Assembly (NCBI GenBank): GCA_004554085.1
Contig: SFNY01000021.1
Coordinates: 1-64,000, forward strand
Length of the DNA stretch: 64,000 bases
Direction: 5' to 3'
DNA from: Clostridiales bacterium
Lineage (GTDB): Bacteria; Bacillota; Clostridia; Christensenellales; Aristaeellaceae
Positions 7,687 through 16,610 of the stretch are shown here, piece by piece. The notes below the pieces were generated by a model. That model did no database searches and was not told the DNA's origin. It saw nothing but the letters and a program-made list of their open reading frames with translations. A program made the translations under genes and the position numbers. Numbering within the stretch: position 1 is the stretch's first letter; every line of letters starts with the position of its first letter.

Positions 7687-9078
7687 ATGAATATGAACCG
7701 GATTACGGTTGTAGGCGTGGGCCTGGAGGTCGGGCAGCTGACCTTTGCTGCGGCGGAGGCGCTCACGGGCGGCGCGCGGGTGATCCTGCACACCGCTCAC
7801 ATCGGCTGCGCCCAGTGGCTCACGGACAAGGGTGTTTCCTACGAGACGCTGGACGAACTCTACGAGCGCATCGAGGATTTCGACGAGCACGCCCGCAAGG
7901 CGGCGGAGCATGTGATGGAGGCTGCGCAGCGCTCGAATGTGGTCTATGCCGTCTACGACGTGCGCGACCGCAGCGTGTGCGCGCTGAATGCGCTGGGCGT
8001 GCGGATGGAGGTCATTGCGGGGCCGAGCGTGGAGGGTGCGCTGCTGGCGCATCTGGACGGCGCGACGCGCATGCTGGAAGCCTCCGACTGGGAGAGCTTC
8101 CGGCTCTCCGCTATGGACAACGCGCTGGTGCGCGAGCTGAACAGCCGGGAGCTGGCCTCGGAGGTCAAGCTGAAGCTGATGGAGTGCTACCCGGACGAGA
8201 CGCGCTGCCTGGTGCTGATGGGCGACGGCAGTGTGGCGCGCGCGCCGCTGTACGATCTGGACCGCCTGAAGGGCTACGACCACCGCTGCTGCGCGCTGAT
8301 TCCGGCGCAGCGGGATCTGATGCAGCTGGAGCGCTTCGGCTTTGACGAGCTGGTGCAGATCATGCGCATCCTTCAGGGGCCGGGCGGCTGTCCCTGGGAT
8401 CGGGAGCAGACCCATGAGAGTCTGCGAACCTGCATGCTGGAGGAGACCTACGAGGCCATCGACGCGATCAACCAGGGCGATATGGATCACCTCTACGACG
8501 AGCTGGGCGACATTCTGATGCAGGTGGTGATGCAGGCGGAGATTGCCCGCAGGCACGGGGAGTTCGATATCTCGGATTCCATCACGGCCATCTGCGACAA
8601 GATGATCCAGCGTCACACCCACATTTTCGGTGTGGACAGCGCGGGGAACGCGGACGAGGTGCTGGATCTGTGGACGCGCAACAAGATGAAGGAGCGGGGC
8701 CAAAAAACCTACGCGGAGGTGCTGCGAGAGGTGGGTCACAGCCTGCCGGCGCTGCTGCGGGGCCGCAAGCTGATCGACAAGGCCGCGCGTGCAGGCGTGA
8801 TGCAGGCGGATGCGCAGGCCATCTCCCGGGACGCGGCGGAGCGCATCGAACTTGCCGCAGGCTCCGACGATGCCGAGCGCGCGTTGGGCGAGGCGCTTCT
8901 TATGCTCTGCGCGCTGGCGCGGGTGAAGAAGGTGGATCCGGAGATCGCCCTCAACGAGGCGGCGGACCGATTCGTGGAGCGCTTTGCGGAGTTGGAGGAG
9001 GCACTCAGGGAGCAGGGAACGCCCCTGCCCGCACCGGAGGCGCGCGCCGAAGAATATTGGGATCGCGTAAAATTGTGA
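7687..9078 (+). CDS. YabN-type fused tetrapyrrole methylase/MazG nucleotide pyrophosphohydrolase
   Basis: A 463-residue fusion. Residues 1-220 form a SAM-dependent tetrapyrrole-methylase-like domain (ITVVGVGLEVGQLT, a nucleotide-fold glycine motif). The rest is a MazG domain beginning at ILQGPGGCPWDREQTHESL, with metal-binding EETYEAID and DELGD motifs and KMKERGQK. MazG proteins hydrolyse (d)NTPs to monophosphates and act in house-cleaning; the methylase half of YabN has no proven substrate. The start is chosen downstream of the promoter at 7651; ATGs at 7687 and 7693 are equally possible because no strong ribosome site is visible. B. subtilis YabN is about 489 residues, so the length fits. 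Confidence 0.88.
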   Translation: MNMNRITVVGVGLEVGQLTFAAAEALTGGARVILHTAHIGCAQWLTDKGVSYETLDELYERIEDFDEHARKAAEHVMEAAQRSNVVYAVYDVRDRSVCALNALGVRMEVIAGPSVEGALLAHLDGATRMLEASDWESFRLSAMDNALVRELNSRELASEVKLKLMECYPDETRCLVLMGDGSVARAPLYDLDRLKGYDHRCCALIPAQRDLMQLERFGFDELVQIMRILQGPGGCPWDREQTHESLRTCMLEETYEAIDAINQGDMDHLYDELGDILMQVVMQAEIARRHGEFDISDSITAICDKMIQRHTHIFGVDSAGNADEVLDLWTRNKMKERGQKTYAEVLREVGHSLPALLRGRKLIDKAARAGVMQADAQAISRDAAERIELAAGSDDAERALGEALLMLCALARVKKVDPEIALNEAADRFVERFAELEEALREQGTPLPAPEARAEEYWDRVKL

Positions 9079-9177
9079 AAAAGTACATCGATCCGGCAGG
9101 AATTGGCTGGAAAGCATCGAATATGCTTTTCATTGTGCGTAAAAACCATACGGCATCGATTGGAGGAAACATTTACT

Positions 9178-9447
9178 ATGAACAAGGCAGCCATGATCGC
9201 TAAGATTGCAGAGAAGACCGATCTGACCAAGAAGCAGGCCGAGGCCGCGCTCAATGCGTTTACCGACAGCGTGATCGAGGCGCTGAAGGAGGGCGACAAG
9301 GTGCAGATGATGGGCTTTGGCACCTTTGAGGTCAAGGAGCGCGCGGCGCGCACCGGCCGCAAGCCGTCCACCGGCGAGAGCATCGAAATCCCCGCCAAGA
9401 AGTCCCCGGTGTTCAAGGCCGGCAAGGGCTTCAAGGATCAGTTCTGA
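9178..9447 (+). CDS. hup: HU-family DNA-binding protein
   Basis: An 89-residue histone-like protein with the HU signature GFGTFEVKERAARTGRKP (residues 46-63) and the conserved C-terminal FKAGKGFKD. HU dimers bend and compact DNA non-specifically. GGAGG is 11 bp before the ATG, and the protein begins exactly as other HUs (MNKAAMIAKIAEK). It sits between yabN and rqcP, a placement seen in various Firmicutes. Confidence 0.96.
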   Translation: MNKAAMIAKIAEKTDLTKKQAEAALNAFTDSVIEALKEGDKVQMMGFGTFEVKERAARTGRKPSTGESIEIPAKKSPVFKAGKGFKDQF

Positions 9448-9540
9448 TTGAAGCCGCTGCGCGTGAAGCGCGGCACGGCAGCTGAGGCGGCGGAGAATTG
9501 CTGAATGACATCCGCACATCGCCCCGGCGCGCCATCATCC

Positions 9541-9569
9541 GGGGGCTGCTCTTGCGAGCAGCCCCCTTT
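9541..9569 (+). terminator. Terminator after HU
   Basis: A perfect 11-bp stem (GGGGGCTGCTC with GAGCAGCCCCC, loop TTGC) followed by TTTGTG, 20 bp before the rqcP start. It could attenuate read-through from hup into rqcP-ispDF. Confidence 0.8.
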
Positions 9570-9588
9570 GTGAAACTATGGAGGAAAA

Positions 9589-9888
9589 ATGAGCAGAAAA
9601 GCGATGGAAGCCAAAAAGCCTGTGGAGCGCGTGGAAATCAGCTCCATGCGCCTGGACAAATTCCTGAAGATCTCCCGCATCATCAAGCGCCGCAGCGTGG
9701 CCAACGACGCCTGCTCCACCGGGCACATCACTGTCAACGGCAAGGAGGGCAAGCCGGGCACGTCCGTGCGCCCCGGCGACGTGCTAGGCATCCGCTTCGG
9801 CGAGCAGTACCACGAGTATGAGATTGTGAGCATCGCGGAGCACGCAGCCAAGCAGGACGCGTCCTCGATGTACCGGGCAAAGTCATGA
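9589..9888 (+). CDS. rqcP: S4-domain RNA-binding protein RqcP
   Basis: A 99-residue S4-domain protein: MRLDKFLKISRIIKRRSVA starts the domain near residue 20, followed by GHITVNGKEGKPGTSVRPGD. It corresponds to B. subtilis YabO, renamed RqcP, which binds stalled 50S-peptidyl-tRNA with RqcH and supports C-terminal alanine tailing during ribosome quality control. GGAGGAAAA precedes the ATG. The stop overlaps the start of ispDF in an ATGA, so translation is coupled. Confidence 0.9.
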   Translation: MSRKAMEAKKPVERVEISSMRLDKFLKISRIIKRRSVANDACSTGHITVNGKEGKPGTSVRPGDVLGIRFGEQYHEYEIVSIAEHAAKQDASSMYRAKS

Positions 9889-11042
9889 GCGTCTGGTGCG
9901 TGGTGCTGGCCGCGGGCAGGGGCACGCGGTCGGGTCTGGAGGAGAACAAGGTGTTCTTCCGCTGGCAGGGCAGGAGCGTGCTCTCCCGCTGCCTGGACGC
10001 GCTGGCGGCGTCCAGAGCCTACGACGGCGCAGTGCTGGTGCTCTCCGAGGCGGATCTGCCCAGGTACCGGGAGATCGTGGAGACGGAAGGGGAGAATCCC
10101 CTGGTCAAGCGCATCGCGCTGGGCGGAAAAACCCGCAGGGAGAGCGGCTACAACGGCCTGCAGGCGCTGCCGGAGGGCGTTGAAATCGTCTCCGTGCACG
10201 ACGCGGCGCGGCCCTTCGTGACAGCGGAGATCATCCGGGCAACCATCGAGGACGCACGGAAATACGGCAGCGGCGTGATCTCCACCCCGGTGGTGGACAC
10301 CATCAAGCATGTGGAGCCGGGAACGGGCCGCGTGACCACGCCGGAGCGCTCCGAGCTGCGGGCGGTGCAGACGCCCCAGAGCTTCAACTGTGAGATGCTG
10401 CGCAGCGCCCACGCGCACGCGATGAAGGAGGGTCTGGAGGTGACGGACGACGCAATGCTCTTTGAGCACGAATACGGCACGGTGCACCTGAGCGATGCGC
10501 CGGGCGCGGAGAAAAACGTGAAGCTGACCAACCCGGAGGACTTCCGCCGCTTGACCGGAGCGCCGAAAATGCGCATCGGCACGGGCTACGATGCCCACCG
10601 CCTCAAGGAGGGCCGAAGGCTGGTGCTTTGCGGCGTGGAGGTTCCCCACGATCGGGGCCTGGACGGCCATTCCGACGCGGACGTGGCCGTGCACGCGCTG
10701 ATGGACGCACTGCTGGGCGCGCTGGGCGAGGGTGACATCGGTCGCCACTTCCCGGACAGCGACCCGCAGTACAAGGGCATCTCGTCGATGCTGCTGCTGG
10801 AACAGGTGATGCAGCGCGTGCGATCTCGCGGCTACCGGGTGGAGAATGCGGACGTGACCATCGTGGCCCAGAGGCCCAAGCTTGCGGCCTTTATACCGAA
10901 AATGCGGGCCAATGTCGCCGCAGCGCTGAGCGTGGATGTGGATTGCGCAAACGTCAAGGCCACTACCACCGAGCGCATGGGCTTCGAGGGCGAGGAGATC
11001 GGCATCTCCGCCCAGGCGGTGGCACTGCTGGCACGCATTTGA
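9885..11042 (+). CDS. ispDF: Bifunctional IspD/IspF isoprenoid enzyme
   Basis: A 385-residue fusion catalysing two non-consecutive MEP-pathway steps. Residues 1-225 are the IspD cytidylyltransferase (VVLAAGRGTRSG, later HDAARPF), which makes CDP-methylerythritol. Residues 228-385 are IspF (RIGTGYDAHRL, GHSDADV, TTTERMGFEG), which makes the 2,4-cyclodiphosphate with a DxH metal site. Separate genes are usual in Bacillus; fusions are known in proteobacteria and some Clostridia. It overlaps rqcP by 4 bp. Confidence 0.95.
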   Translation: MSVWCVVLAAGRGTRSGLEENKVFFRWQGRSVLSRCLDALAASRAYDGAVLVLSEADLPRYREIVETEGENPLVKRIALGGKTRRESGYNGLQALPEGVEIVSVHDAARPFVTAEIIRATIEDARKYGSGVISTPVVDTIKHVEPGTGRVTTPERSELRAVQTPQSFNCEMLRSAHAHAMKEGLEVTDDAMLFEHEYGTVHLSDAPGAEKNVKLTNPEDFRRLTGAPKMRIGTGYDAHRLKEGRRLVLCGVEVPHDRGLDGHSDADVAVHALMDALLGALGEGDIGRHFPDSDPQYKGISSMLLLEQVMQRVRSRGYRVENADVTIVAQRPKLAAFIPKMRANVAAALSVDVDCANVKATTTERMGFEGEEIGISAQAVALLARI

Positions 11043-11069
11043 ACTGATAGATTCAGAGGTGGGAAAGCT

Positions 11070-11762
11070 ATGATTGGTATTTTGTGTGCGCTCGACAGGG
11101 AAATCGAGCTGCTTTTGAAGGAAACGGAGCGGCCTGCGGTACATAGACAGCTGTGCGGCTACGATTACGTGCTGGGCAGGCTGCGGGGCGTGGACGTGGT
11201 GCTGTGCAGGTGCGGCGTGGGCAAGGTCAACGCTGCCGTGTGCGCCCAGACCATGATTCTGACCTGGCCGGTGCGCCTGATCATCAACTCCGGCGTGGCC
11301 GGTGCGCTGCGGGAGCCGCTGGAGATCGGCGACATCTGCGTGGCCACCGATCTGGTGCAGTACGACGTGGATACCTCCGCCGTGGGCGACCCCGTGGGCT
11401 TCGTGTCCACCGTGAATCAGACCTACTTCCGCTGCGCGGAGTGGGCGGTGGACGGCATCCTGCGCGCGGCGCAGTCTATCGACGGCGTGCGCGCGTACAG
11501 CGCCCGCATCGCAAGCGGCGACCAGTTCATCGATGATCAGGCCCGGAAGGACCGCATCGTGCGGCTGTTCGACGCCTCCGCCTGCGAGATGGAGGGCGGC
11601 GCGATCGCTCAGGTGTGCTTCATCAACGGCGTGGACTGCGCCGTGATCCGCGCAATTTCCGATACCACCTCCGGCAAGCATGAGATGGAATATCGGGAGT
11701 TCATGCCCATGGCGGCAGCAACTTCGGCCAGAGTCGTGCTGAAATTTCTGGAAAATCTGTAA
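11070..11762 (+). CDS. mtnN: 5'-methylthioadenosine/S-adenosylhomocysteine nucleosidase
   Basis: A 230-residue member of the PNP/UDP phosphorylase superfamily. The start IGILCALDREIELLL, the glycine motif NSGVAGAL, and the catalytic-site text ACEMEGGAIAQV and RAISD are all MTAN hallmarks. It cleaves adenine from MTA, SAH and 5'-deoxyadenosine. GAGGTGGG lies upstream of the ATG. The window also encodes an MTA-type deaminase and phosphorylase at 39.9-42.1 kb, so two MTA routes appear to coexist. Confidence 0.93.
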   Translation: MIGILCALDREIELLLKETERPAVHRQLCGYDYVLGRLRGVDVVLCRCGVGKVNAAVCAQTMILTWPVRLIINSGVAGALREPLEIGDICVATDLVQYDVDTSAVGDPVGFVSTVNQTYFRCAEWAVDGILRAAQSIDGVRAYSARIASGDQFIDDQARKDRIVRLFDASACEMEGGAIAQVCFINGVDCAVIRAISDTTSGKHEMEYREFMPMAAATSARVVLKFLENL

Positions 11763-11810
11763 AACTATGGATGAAGCGGGCCGCAAACGCTCGTTTCTTT
11801 CTTTTTCCTC

Positions 11811-11839
11811 TTGCAAAATGCCGCGATTGGCGCTATAAT
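11811..11839 (+). promoter_or_regulatory. Promoter of the ctsR-mcsA-mcsB-clpC operon
   Basis: TTGCAA (11811-11816), exactly 17 bp, then TATAAT (11834-11839). The CtsR operator begins at the next base. Confidence 0.92.
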
Positions 11840-11856
11840 AGTCAAAGATGGTCAAA
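11840..11856 (+). promoter_or_regulatory. CtsR operator (heptad direct repeat)
   Basis: AGTCAAAGATGGTCAAA is two CtsR heptads (A/GGTCAAA) separated by 3 bp, matching the known consensus exactly. It directly abuts the -10 and covers the likely start site, so CtsR would block initiation. This indicates autoregulated heat-shock control of the four genes. Confidence 0.95.
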
Positions 11857-11901
11857 ACATCGCCGGTGACGGCGGTCACTTGCCTGAAGGAAGGTGAAAA
11901 C

Positions 11902-12378
11902 ATGGCGCAGCTCAGCGATACGATTGAGCAATTTATCAAGGAACTGATGAGCGAGGACGCGCACATCGAGCTGCGGCGCAACGAGCTGGCGCAGCACTTC
12001 GGCTGCGCGCCGTCCCAGATCAATTACGTGCTGGCGACGCGCTTCTCGGTGGACCACGGCTATCTGATTGAATCCAGGCGCGGCGGCGGCGGCTACGTGC
12101 GCATCGTGCGCATGCATCCCCGCCAGGAGGGCAACCTTCTGGACGCGCTGCTCAAGCGCGTGGGAAATTCCATCGACGAGGAAACGACGAACGCGATCAT
12201 CGAGAATCTGGTGGACGCGAAGCTGGCCACCCCGAACGAGGCGGCGCTGATGCGCGCGGCCACCGGGCGCAACGCCCTGAGCCTGCCGGTGAGCGGCAAG
12301 GACGTGCTCCGTGCGGCGGTGTTCAAAAATATGCTGATTCAGGTGTTCCGCAATGCCGAGGAGGTGCTTGAAAAATGA
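11902..12378 (+). CDS. ctsR: Class III heat-shock repressor CtsR
   Basis: A 158-residue repressor. The winged HTH (residues 1-75) includes RRNELAQHFGCAPSQINYVL and the glycine-rich wing ESRRGGGGYVRI, where arginine phosphorylation by McsB acts in Bacillus. The C-terminal domain binds McsA/ClpC. The ATG at 11902 has AAGGAAGG about 8 bp upstream and follows the operator. Its stop overlaps mcsA by 4 bp. Confidence 0.96.
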   Translation: MAQLSDTIEQFIKELMSEDAHIELRRNELAQHFGCAPSQINYVLATRFSVDHGYLIESRRGGGGYVRIVRMHPRQEGNLLDALLKRVGNSIDEETTNAIIENLVDAKLATPNEAALMRAATGRNALSLPVSGKDVLRAAVFKNMLIQVFRNAEEVLEK

Positions 12379-12968
12379 TGTGTGAAGAGTGCGGCGTGAA
12401 CCCCGCGGTGTTTCACTTTGTAACCATAAGAAACGACGAGCGGACGGAGCGCAACCTCTGTCCGGCCTGCATGGCGAAGTACAAAAAGCAGCTGCCCGGC
12501 ATCGACATCAAGAATCTTGCGGGCATTTTGAACAATCTGATCGACGGCAAGAAGGGCGCGGGCAAGGAGGAGGTCGATCCCGAGACCGAGTCCATCACCT
12601 GCGAGCAGTGCGGCATGACCTACGGCGAATTCCGCAAGTGCGGCATGCTGGGCTGCGCGGCGTGCTACGACGCCTTCCGGGAGCCCATGACGGCGCTCTT
12701 GCAGCGCATCCACGGCAACACCCAGCACGCGGGGCGCGTCCCCGGCGGGGTGCACAGCGGGGTCTCCATCCGCATGAGCATCGACCGGCTGAAGCAGCAG
12801 CTACAGCGGGCCGTGGCGGCGGAGGAGTACGAGCAGGCCGCCAAGCTGCGCGACGCGATTCGCGCGCTGAGCGCCCAGCTGGAGCAGCGGGAGAAGGCTG
12901 TGCACGTCGCGCCGCCGGAGCGCATCGAAAGCTGGATCCATCCGGAGGGAGGCGACTTCCATGCGTGA
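12375..12968 (+). CDS. mcsA: McsA, zinc-binding activator of McsB
   Basis: A 197-residue protein. Two CxxC pairs form the N-terminal zinc motif (CEEC near residue 3, CPAC near 32). Two more follow (CEQC and CAAC, residues 76-98), and a UVR helical-hairpin motif (AAEEYEQAAKLRDAIRAL) lies near residue 150. McsA activates the McsB arginine kinase and tethers it to ClpC. The ATGs at 12375 and 12378 are both possible. It overlaps ctsR by 4 bp and mcsB by 8 bp. Confidence 0.95.
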   Translation: MMCEECGVNPAVFHFVTIRNDERTERNLCPACMAKYKKQLPGIDIKNLAGILNNLIDGKKGAGKEEVDPETESITCEQCGMTYGEFRKCGMLGCAACYDAFREPMTALLQRIHGNTQHAGRVPGGVHSGVSIRMSIDRLKQQLQRAVAAEEYEQAAKLRDAIRALSAQLEQREKAVHVAPPERIESWIHPEGGDFHA

Positions 12969-13992
12969 GTACGTCTGCGCGCCGGATCAGGACGTGGTGA
13001 TCTCCAGCCGCGTGCGCCTGTCCCGCAACTATCAGGATCTGCCCTTTTCGCCGAAGCTCACACCGGAGTACGCCAACGAGGTGATCGATCGCACGGCGAA
13101 GTCGGTGTTTTCCAGCAAGCACGGCGCGTCCTTCATGCTGCTGCGCATGAACGATCTGGAGAAGGACGCCCGCAACCGCCTGGTGGAGCACCACCTGATC
13201 AGCTACGACCTCTTAAAGTTCTCCAGCCGCTCGGCGGCGATGGTCTCCTCGGCGGGCACGATCTCCGTGATGATGAACGAGGAGGACCACGTGCGCTTCC
13301 AGGGCCTGCTTCCGGGCCTGCAGCTGGAGCGCAGCGCCGAGATGGCCCTGAGCTTGGATGAGAAGGTGGGCGAGGACTATCCCTTCGCCTTCGACACCCA
13401 GTGGGGCTTTCTGACGGCCTGTCCGGCGAACACCGGCACCGGCATGCGCGCCTGCGTGATCCTGCACCTGCCGGCGCTGGCGCAGGCGGGACAGATGGGC
13501 GCGGTGATGCAGTCCGTGGCGAAGCTGGGCCTGACGATTCGCGGCATGTACGGCAACGGCGCGGAGGCCCAGGGGCAGCTCTATCAGATGAGCAACGTGG
13601 CCACCCTGGGCCGGAGCGAGGAGGACGTGATCCGCTCGCTGGTGGCGGCCACGGAGGAGATCGTGAATCATGAGCGCGCCATGCGCGAAAACGCCGAGAA
13701 GAAGGACATGCTTCAGTTGCAGGACGCGCTGCTGCGTTCCTGGGGCGAGACCATGCACGCGCGACTGATGAGCACAAAGGAATTCATGCGGCGGTATTCG
13801 GACATCCGCTATGCCGCCAGTCTGGGCTATCTGCATCTGCCCATACCGGCGCTGGATCTGCTGATGATGGATCTGCAGCCGGGCTCGCTGGGCGTGCGCG
13901 CCGGACATCTGATCGGCGAGCGCGAGGCGGAGATTCTGCGCGCGAAGATTCTGCGCGAGGAGCTCTCCGCACTTTCTGGCGAGGAAACCTGA
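12961..13992 (+). CDS. mcsB: Protein-arginine kinase McsB
   Basis: A 343-residue phosphagen-kinase-fold protein. VISSRVRLSRN near residue 14 and the active-site region LTACPANTGTGMRACVILHLP near residue 155 are diagnostic (given only as landmarks: CPANTGTG and RVRLSRN). McsB phosphorylates arginines to mark proteins for ClpC-ClpP and inactivates CtsR under stress. GGAGGGAGG lies before the ATG. Confidence 0.96.
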   Translation: MREYVCAPDQDVVISSRVRLSRNYQDLPFSPKLTPEYANEVIDRTAKSVFSSKHGASFMLLRMNDLEKDARNRLVEHHLISYDLLKFSSRSAAMVSSAGTISVMMNEEDHVRFQGLLPGLQLERSAEMALSLDEKVGEDYPFAFDTQWGFLTACPANTGTGMRACVILHLPALAQAGQMGAVMQSVAKLGLTIRGMYGNGAEAQGQLYQMSNVATLGRSEEDVIRSLVAATEEIVNHERAMRENAEKKDMLQLQDALLRSWGETMHARLMSTKEFMRRYSDIRYAASLGYLHLPIPALDLLMMDLQPGSLGVRAGHLIGEREAEILRAKILREELSALSGEET

Positions 13993-14010
13993 CACCTGGG
14001 AGGAAATTCA

Positions 14011-16467
14011 ATGGCATATTTTGCAAAGTTTACGGAGCGTGGACAGCGCGCACTGATCGCGGCGCAGACCGAGGCCGCGCAGCTGGGCCGATCCTATGTG
14101 GGCACCGAGCACCTGCTGCTAGGCGTGCTCACCGATCCCGGCGCGGCTGCGGGTATCCTGCGGGGCGTGACGCTGGATGGCGCGCGCAACGAGATCATCG
14201 CGATCCTGGGCCGCGGCGCCGACAGCATCGAGGGCAAGCAGATGGTGTACACGCCGCGCACCAAGAAGGTGATCGAGCAGAGCGTGCGGGAGGCGCGGGA
14301 GCTGAAGCAGAACTACGTCTCCGTTGAGCACCTGCTGCTGGCGCTGATGCGCGAACGCGAGGGCGTGGCTGCGCACGTTCTGATCAAGATGGGTCTGGAT
14401 CTGAACAAGGCCCGCGAGGAGCTGCTGCACATCCTGAGCGGCGCGGACGACGGCGCGGCGCAGGGTGAAGGCGAGGCGCAGGAGACGCCGATTCTGGATC
14501 AGTTCTCCCGGGATCTGACCGCGGCGGCACGTGCGGGCGAGCTGGATCCGGTGATCGGCCGGGAGAAGGAGATCGAGCGCATCGTGCAGATCCTCTCCCG
14601 CAGGCGCAAGAACAACCCGGTGCTCATCGGCGAGCCGGGCGTGGGCAAGTCCGCCATCGTGGAGGGCCTGGCCCAGCTGATCGTGGAGGAGAACATCCCG
14701 GAGATTCTGCGCGGCAAGCGCGTGGTGTCGCTGGATCTGGCGGCTATGCTGGCGGGCGCGAAGTACCGCGGCGAGTTCGAGGAGCGCCTGAAGAACGCCA
14801 TGGCCGAGATCAAAAAGAGTGGCAACATCATCATGTTCATCGACGAGCTGCACACCATCGTGGGCGCGGGCGCGTCCGAGGGCGCGATCGATGCGGCGAA
14901 CATCTTAAAACCCATGCTGGCGCGCGGCGAGATTCAGTGCATCGGCGCGACTACGCTGGGCGAGTACCATAAGCACATCGAAAAGGACGGCGCGCTGGAG
15001 CGCCGCTTCCAGCCGGTACAGGTGGGCGAGCCCACCAAGGAGGAATCCGTGGCGATTCTGGCGGGTCTGCGCGACCGCTATGAGGCGCATCACCGCGTGC
15101 GCATCACCGACGAGGCCCTGCGCGCCGCCGTGTACCTCTCCGACCGCTATATTCCCGACCGCTGCCTGCCGGACAAGGCCATCGACCTGATCGATGAAGC
15201 CGCGTCCCGGGTGCGCATCCAGGCCTTCACCGCGCCGCCGGACATGAAGGAGCAGCAGTTGAAGCTCTCTGCGCTGAACAAGGAGACCGAGGAGGCCGTG
15301 GCCAACGAGGACTTCGAGACCGCCGCTAGGCTGCGCGACCGCAAGAAGGAGCTCCAGAACGAGATGGACGAGCGCCGCAGCGCGTGGGAGCAGAAGCTAA
15401 ACAGCAAGATGGAGACCGTCGGCGAGGAGGAGGTTGCGCACATCGTGTCCATCTGGACGGGCGTGCCGGTGAGCAAGCTGACCCAGGACGAGGCCCAGCG
15501 GCTGATTCACCTGGAGGACACGCTGCACAGGCGCGTGGTGGGCCAGGAGGAGGCCGTGAAGGCGGTCGCCCGGGCGGTCCGGCGCGCGCGGGCTGGCCTG
15601 AAGGACCCCAACCGTCCCATCGGCTCGTTCATCTTCCTCGGCCCCACGGGCGTTGGCAAGACCGAGCTGTGCAAGGCGCTGGGCGAGGCGCTCTTCGGCG
15701 ACGAGGACAGCCTCATCCGCATCGACATGAGCGAATATATGGAGAAGCACTCCGTCTCCCGCATGATCGGCTCCCCGCCCGGATACGTGGGCCACGAGGA
15801 GGGCGGTCAGCTGACCGAAAAGGTGCGCCGCAAGCCCTATGCCATCGTGCTGTTTGACGAGGTGGAGAAGGCCCATCCGGATGTGTTCAACCTGCTCTTG
15901 CAGATTCTGGAGGACGGCCGCCTCACCGACGGTCAGGGCCGTGTGGTGGACTTCAAGAACACCGTGATCGTCATGACCAGCAACGCCGGCGCGCACACGA
16001 TCAAGAAGCAGCGCGCGCTGGGCTTCGGCGGTCAGGAGGACTGCGAAAAGACCTACGACGCGATGCGCGAGAACATCATGGACGAGGTGCGCCAGATCTT
16101 CCGGCCGGAGTTTTTGAACCGCGTGGACGAGATCATCGTGTTTCACGCCCTCACCGAGACCGAGATCGACCAGATCGCGCGGCTGCTGCTGGATCAGGTG
16201 TGCCTGCGCCTGGAGGATCGCGGCATCCAGCTGGAGGTGGGCGAGGAGGCCCTGCGGCTGATCTCCAAGGCCGGTTACGACCTGAAGTACGGCGCGCGGC
16301 CGCTGCGCCGGGCCATCCAGCGCCTGGTGGAGGACGCGCTGAGCGAGGAGATCCTGCTGGGCGACGTGCGCCTGGGCGATAAAGTGCTGGCCAGCGTGGA
16401 GGACGAGAAGCTTAAATTCACCGCCGTGCCGGAGCAACCTGCATTGGAGCCCGCGCCGGTGGAATAA
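14011..16467 (+). CDS. clpC: AAA+ unfoldase ClpC
   Basis: An 818-residue Hsp100 protein. Two Clp N-repeats occupy residues 1-145. The first AAA domain has Walker A GEPGVGKSA near 207. A UVR-containing middle domain (NEDFETAARLRDRKKEL) lies near 430, and the second AAA domain has GPTGVGKTE near 544. A LGFGG loop near 670 corresponds to the ClpP-docking loop, so it is a proteolytic partner rather than a ClpB-type disaggregase. No clpP is in the window. TGGGAGG lies before the ATG, 18 bp after mcsB. Confidence 0.97.
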   Translation: MAYFAKFTERGQRALIAAQTEAAQLGRSYVGTEHLLLGVLTDPGAAAGILRGVTLDGARNEIIAILGRGADSIEGKQMVYTPRTKKVIEQSVREARELKQNYVSVEHLLLALMREREGVAAHVLIKMGLDLNKAREELLHILSGADDGAAQGEGEAQETPILDQFSRDLTAAARAGELDPVIGREKEIERIVQILSRRRKNNPVLIGEPGVGKSAIVEGLAQLIVEENIPEILRGKRVVSLDLAAMLAGAKYRGEFEERLKNAMAEIKKSGNIIMFIDELHTIVGAGASEGAIDAANILKPMLARGEIQCIGATTLGEYHKHIEKDGALERRFQPVQVGEPTKEESVAILAGLRDRYEAHHRVRITDEALRAAVYLSDRYIPDRCLPDKAIDLIDEAASRVRIQAFTAPPDMKEQQLKLSALNKETEEAVANEDFETAARLRDRKKELQNEMDERRSAWEQKLNSKMETVGEEEVAHIVSIWTGVPVSKLTQDEAQRLIHLEDTLHRRVVGQEEAVKAVARAVRRARAGLKDPNRPIGSFIFLGPTGVGKTELCKALGEALFGDEDSLIRIDMSEYMEKHSVSRMIGSPPGYVGHEEGGQLTEKVRRKPYAIVLFDEVEKAHPDVFNLLLQILEDGRLTDGQGRVVDFKNTVIVMTSNAGAHTIKKQRALGFGGQEDCEKTYDAMRENIMDEVRQIFRPEFLNRVDEIIVFHALTETEIDQIARLLLDQVCLRLEDRGIQLEVGEEALRLISKAGYDLKYGARPLRRAIQRLVEDALSEEILLGDVRLGDKVLASVEDEKLKFTAVPEQPALEPAPVE

Positions 16468-16517
16468 AATCAAAACATACAAAAAAACTGCGTAGGGGCC
16501 GTACCCAAACGACAAAA

Positions 16518-16546
16518 GTAGGGCGGGGTGCCTTCACCCCGCCGCA
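16518..16546. repeat. REP-like palindrome, copy B
   Basis: GTAGG followed by the 9-bp stem GGCGGGGTG/CACCCCGCC around CCTT, then GCA. It shares the design of 4471-4500. A related half-element, CGTAGGGGCC, begins at 16491. Confidence 0.6.
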
Positions 16547-16556
16547 TGGCAATTGT

Positions 16557-16602
16557 GGAGCTGTCTTGAAACGACAAATCGTTTTGAAACAGCTCCTTTT
16601 TT
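16557..16602 (+). terminator. Terminator of the clpC operon
   Basis: GGAGCTGT (16557-16564) pairs with ACAGCTCC, and an inner helix TGAAACGA/TCGTTTTG closes a CAAA loop. The run TTTTTT follows. It lies between the convergent clpC and pbp genes. Confidence 0.88.
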
Positions 16603-16610
16603 GTGCAATG

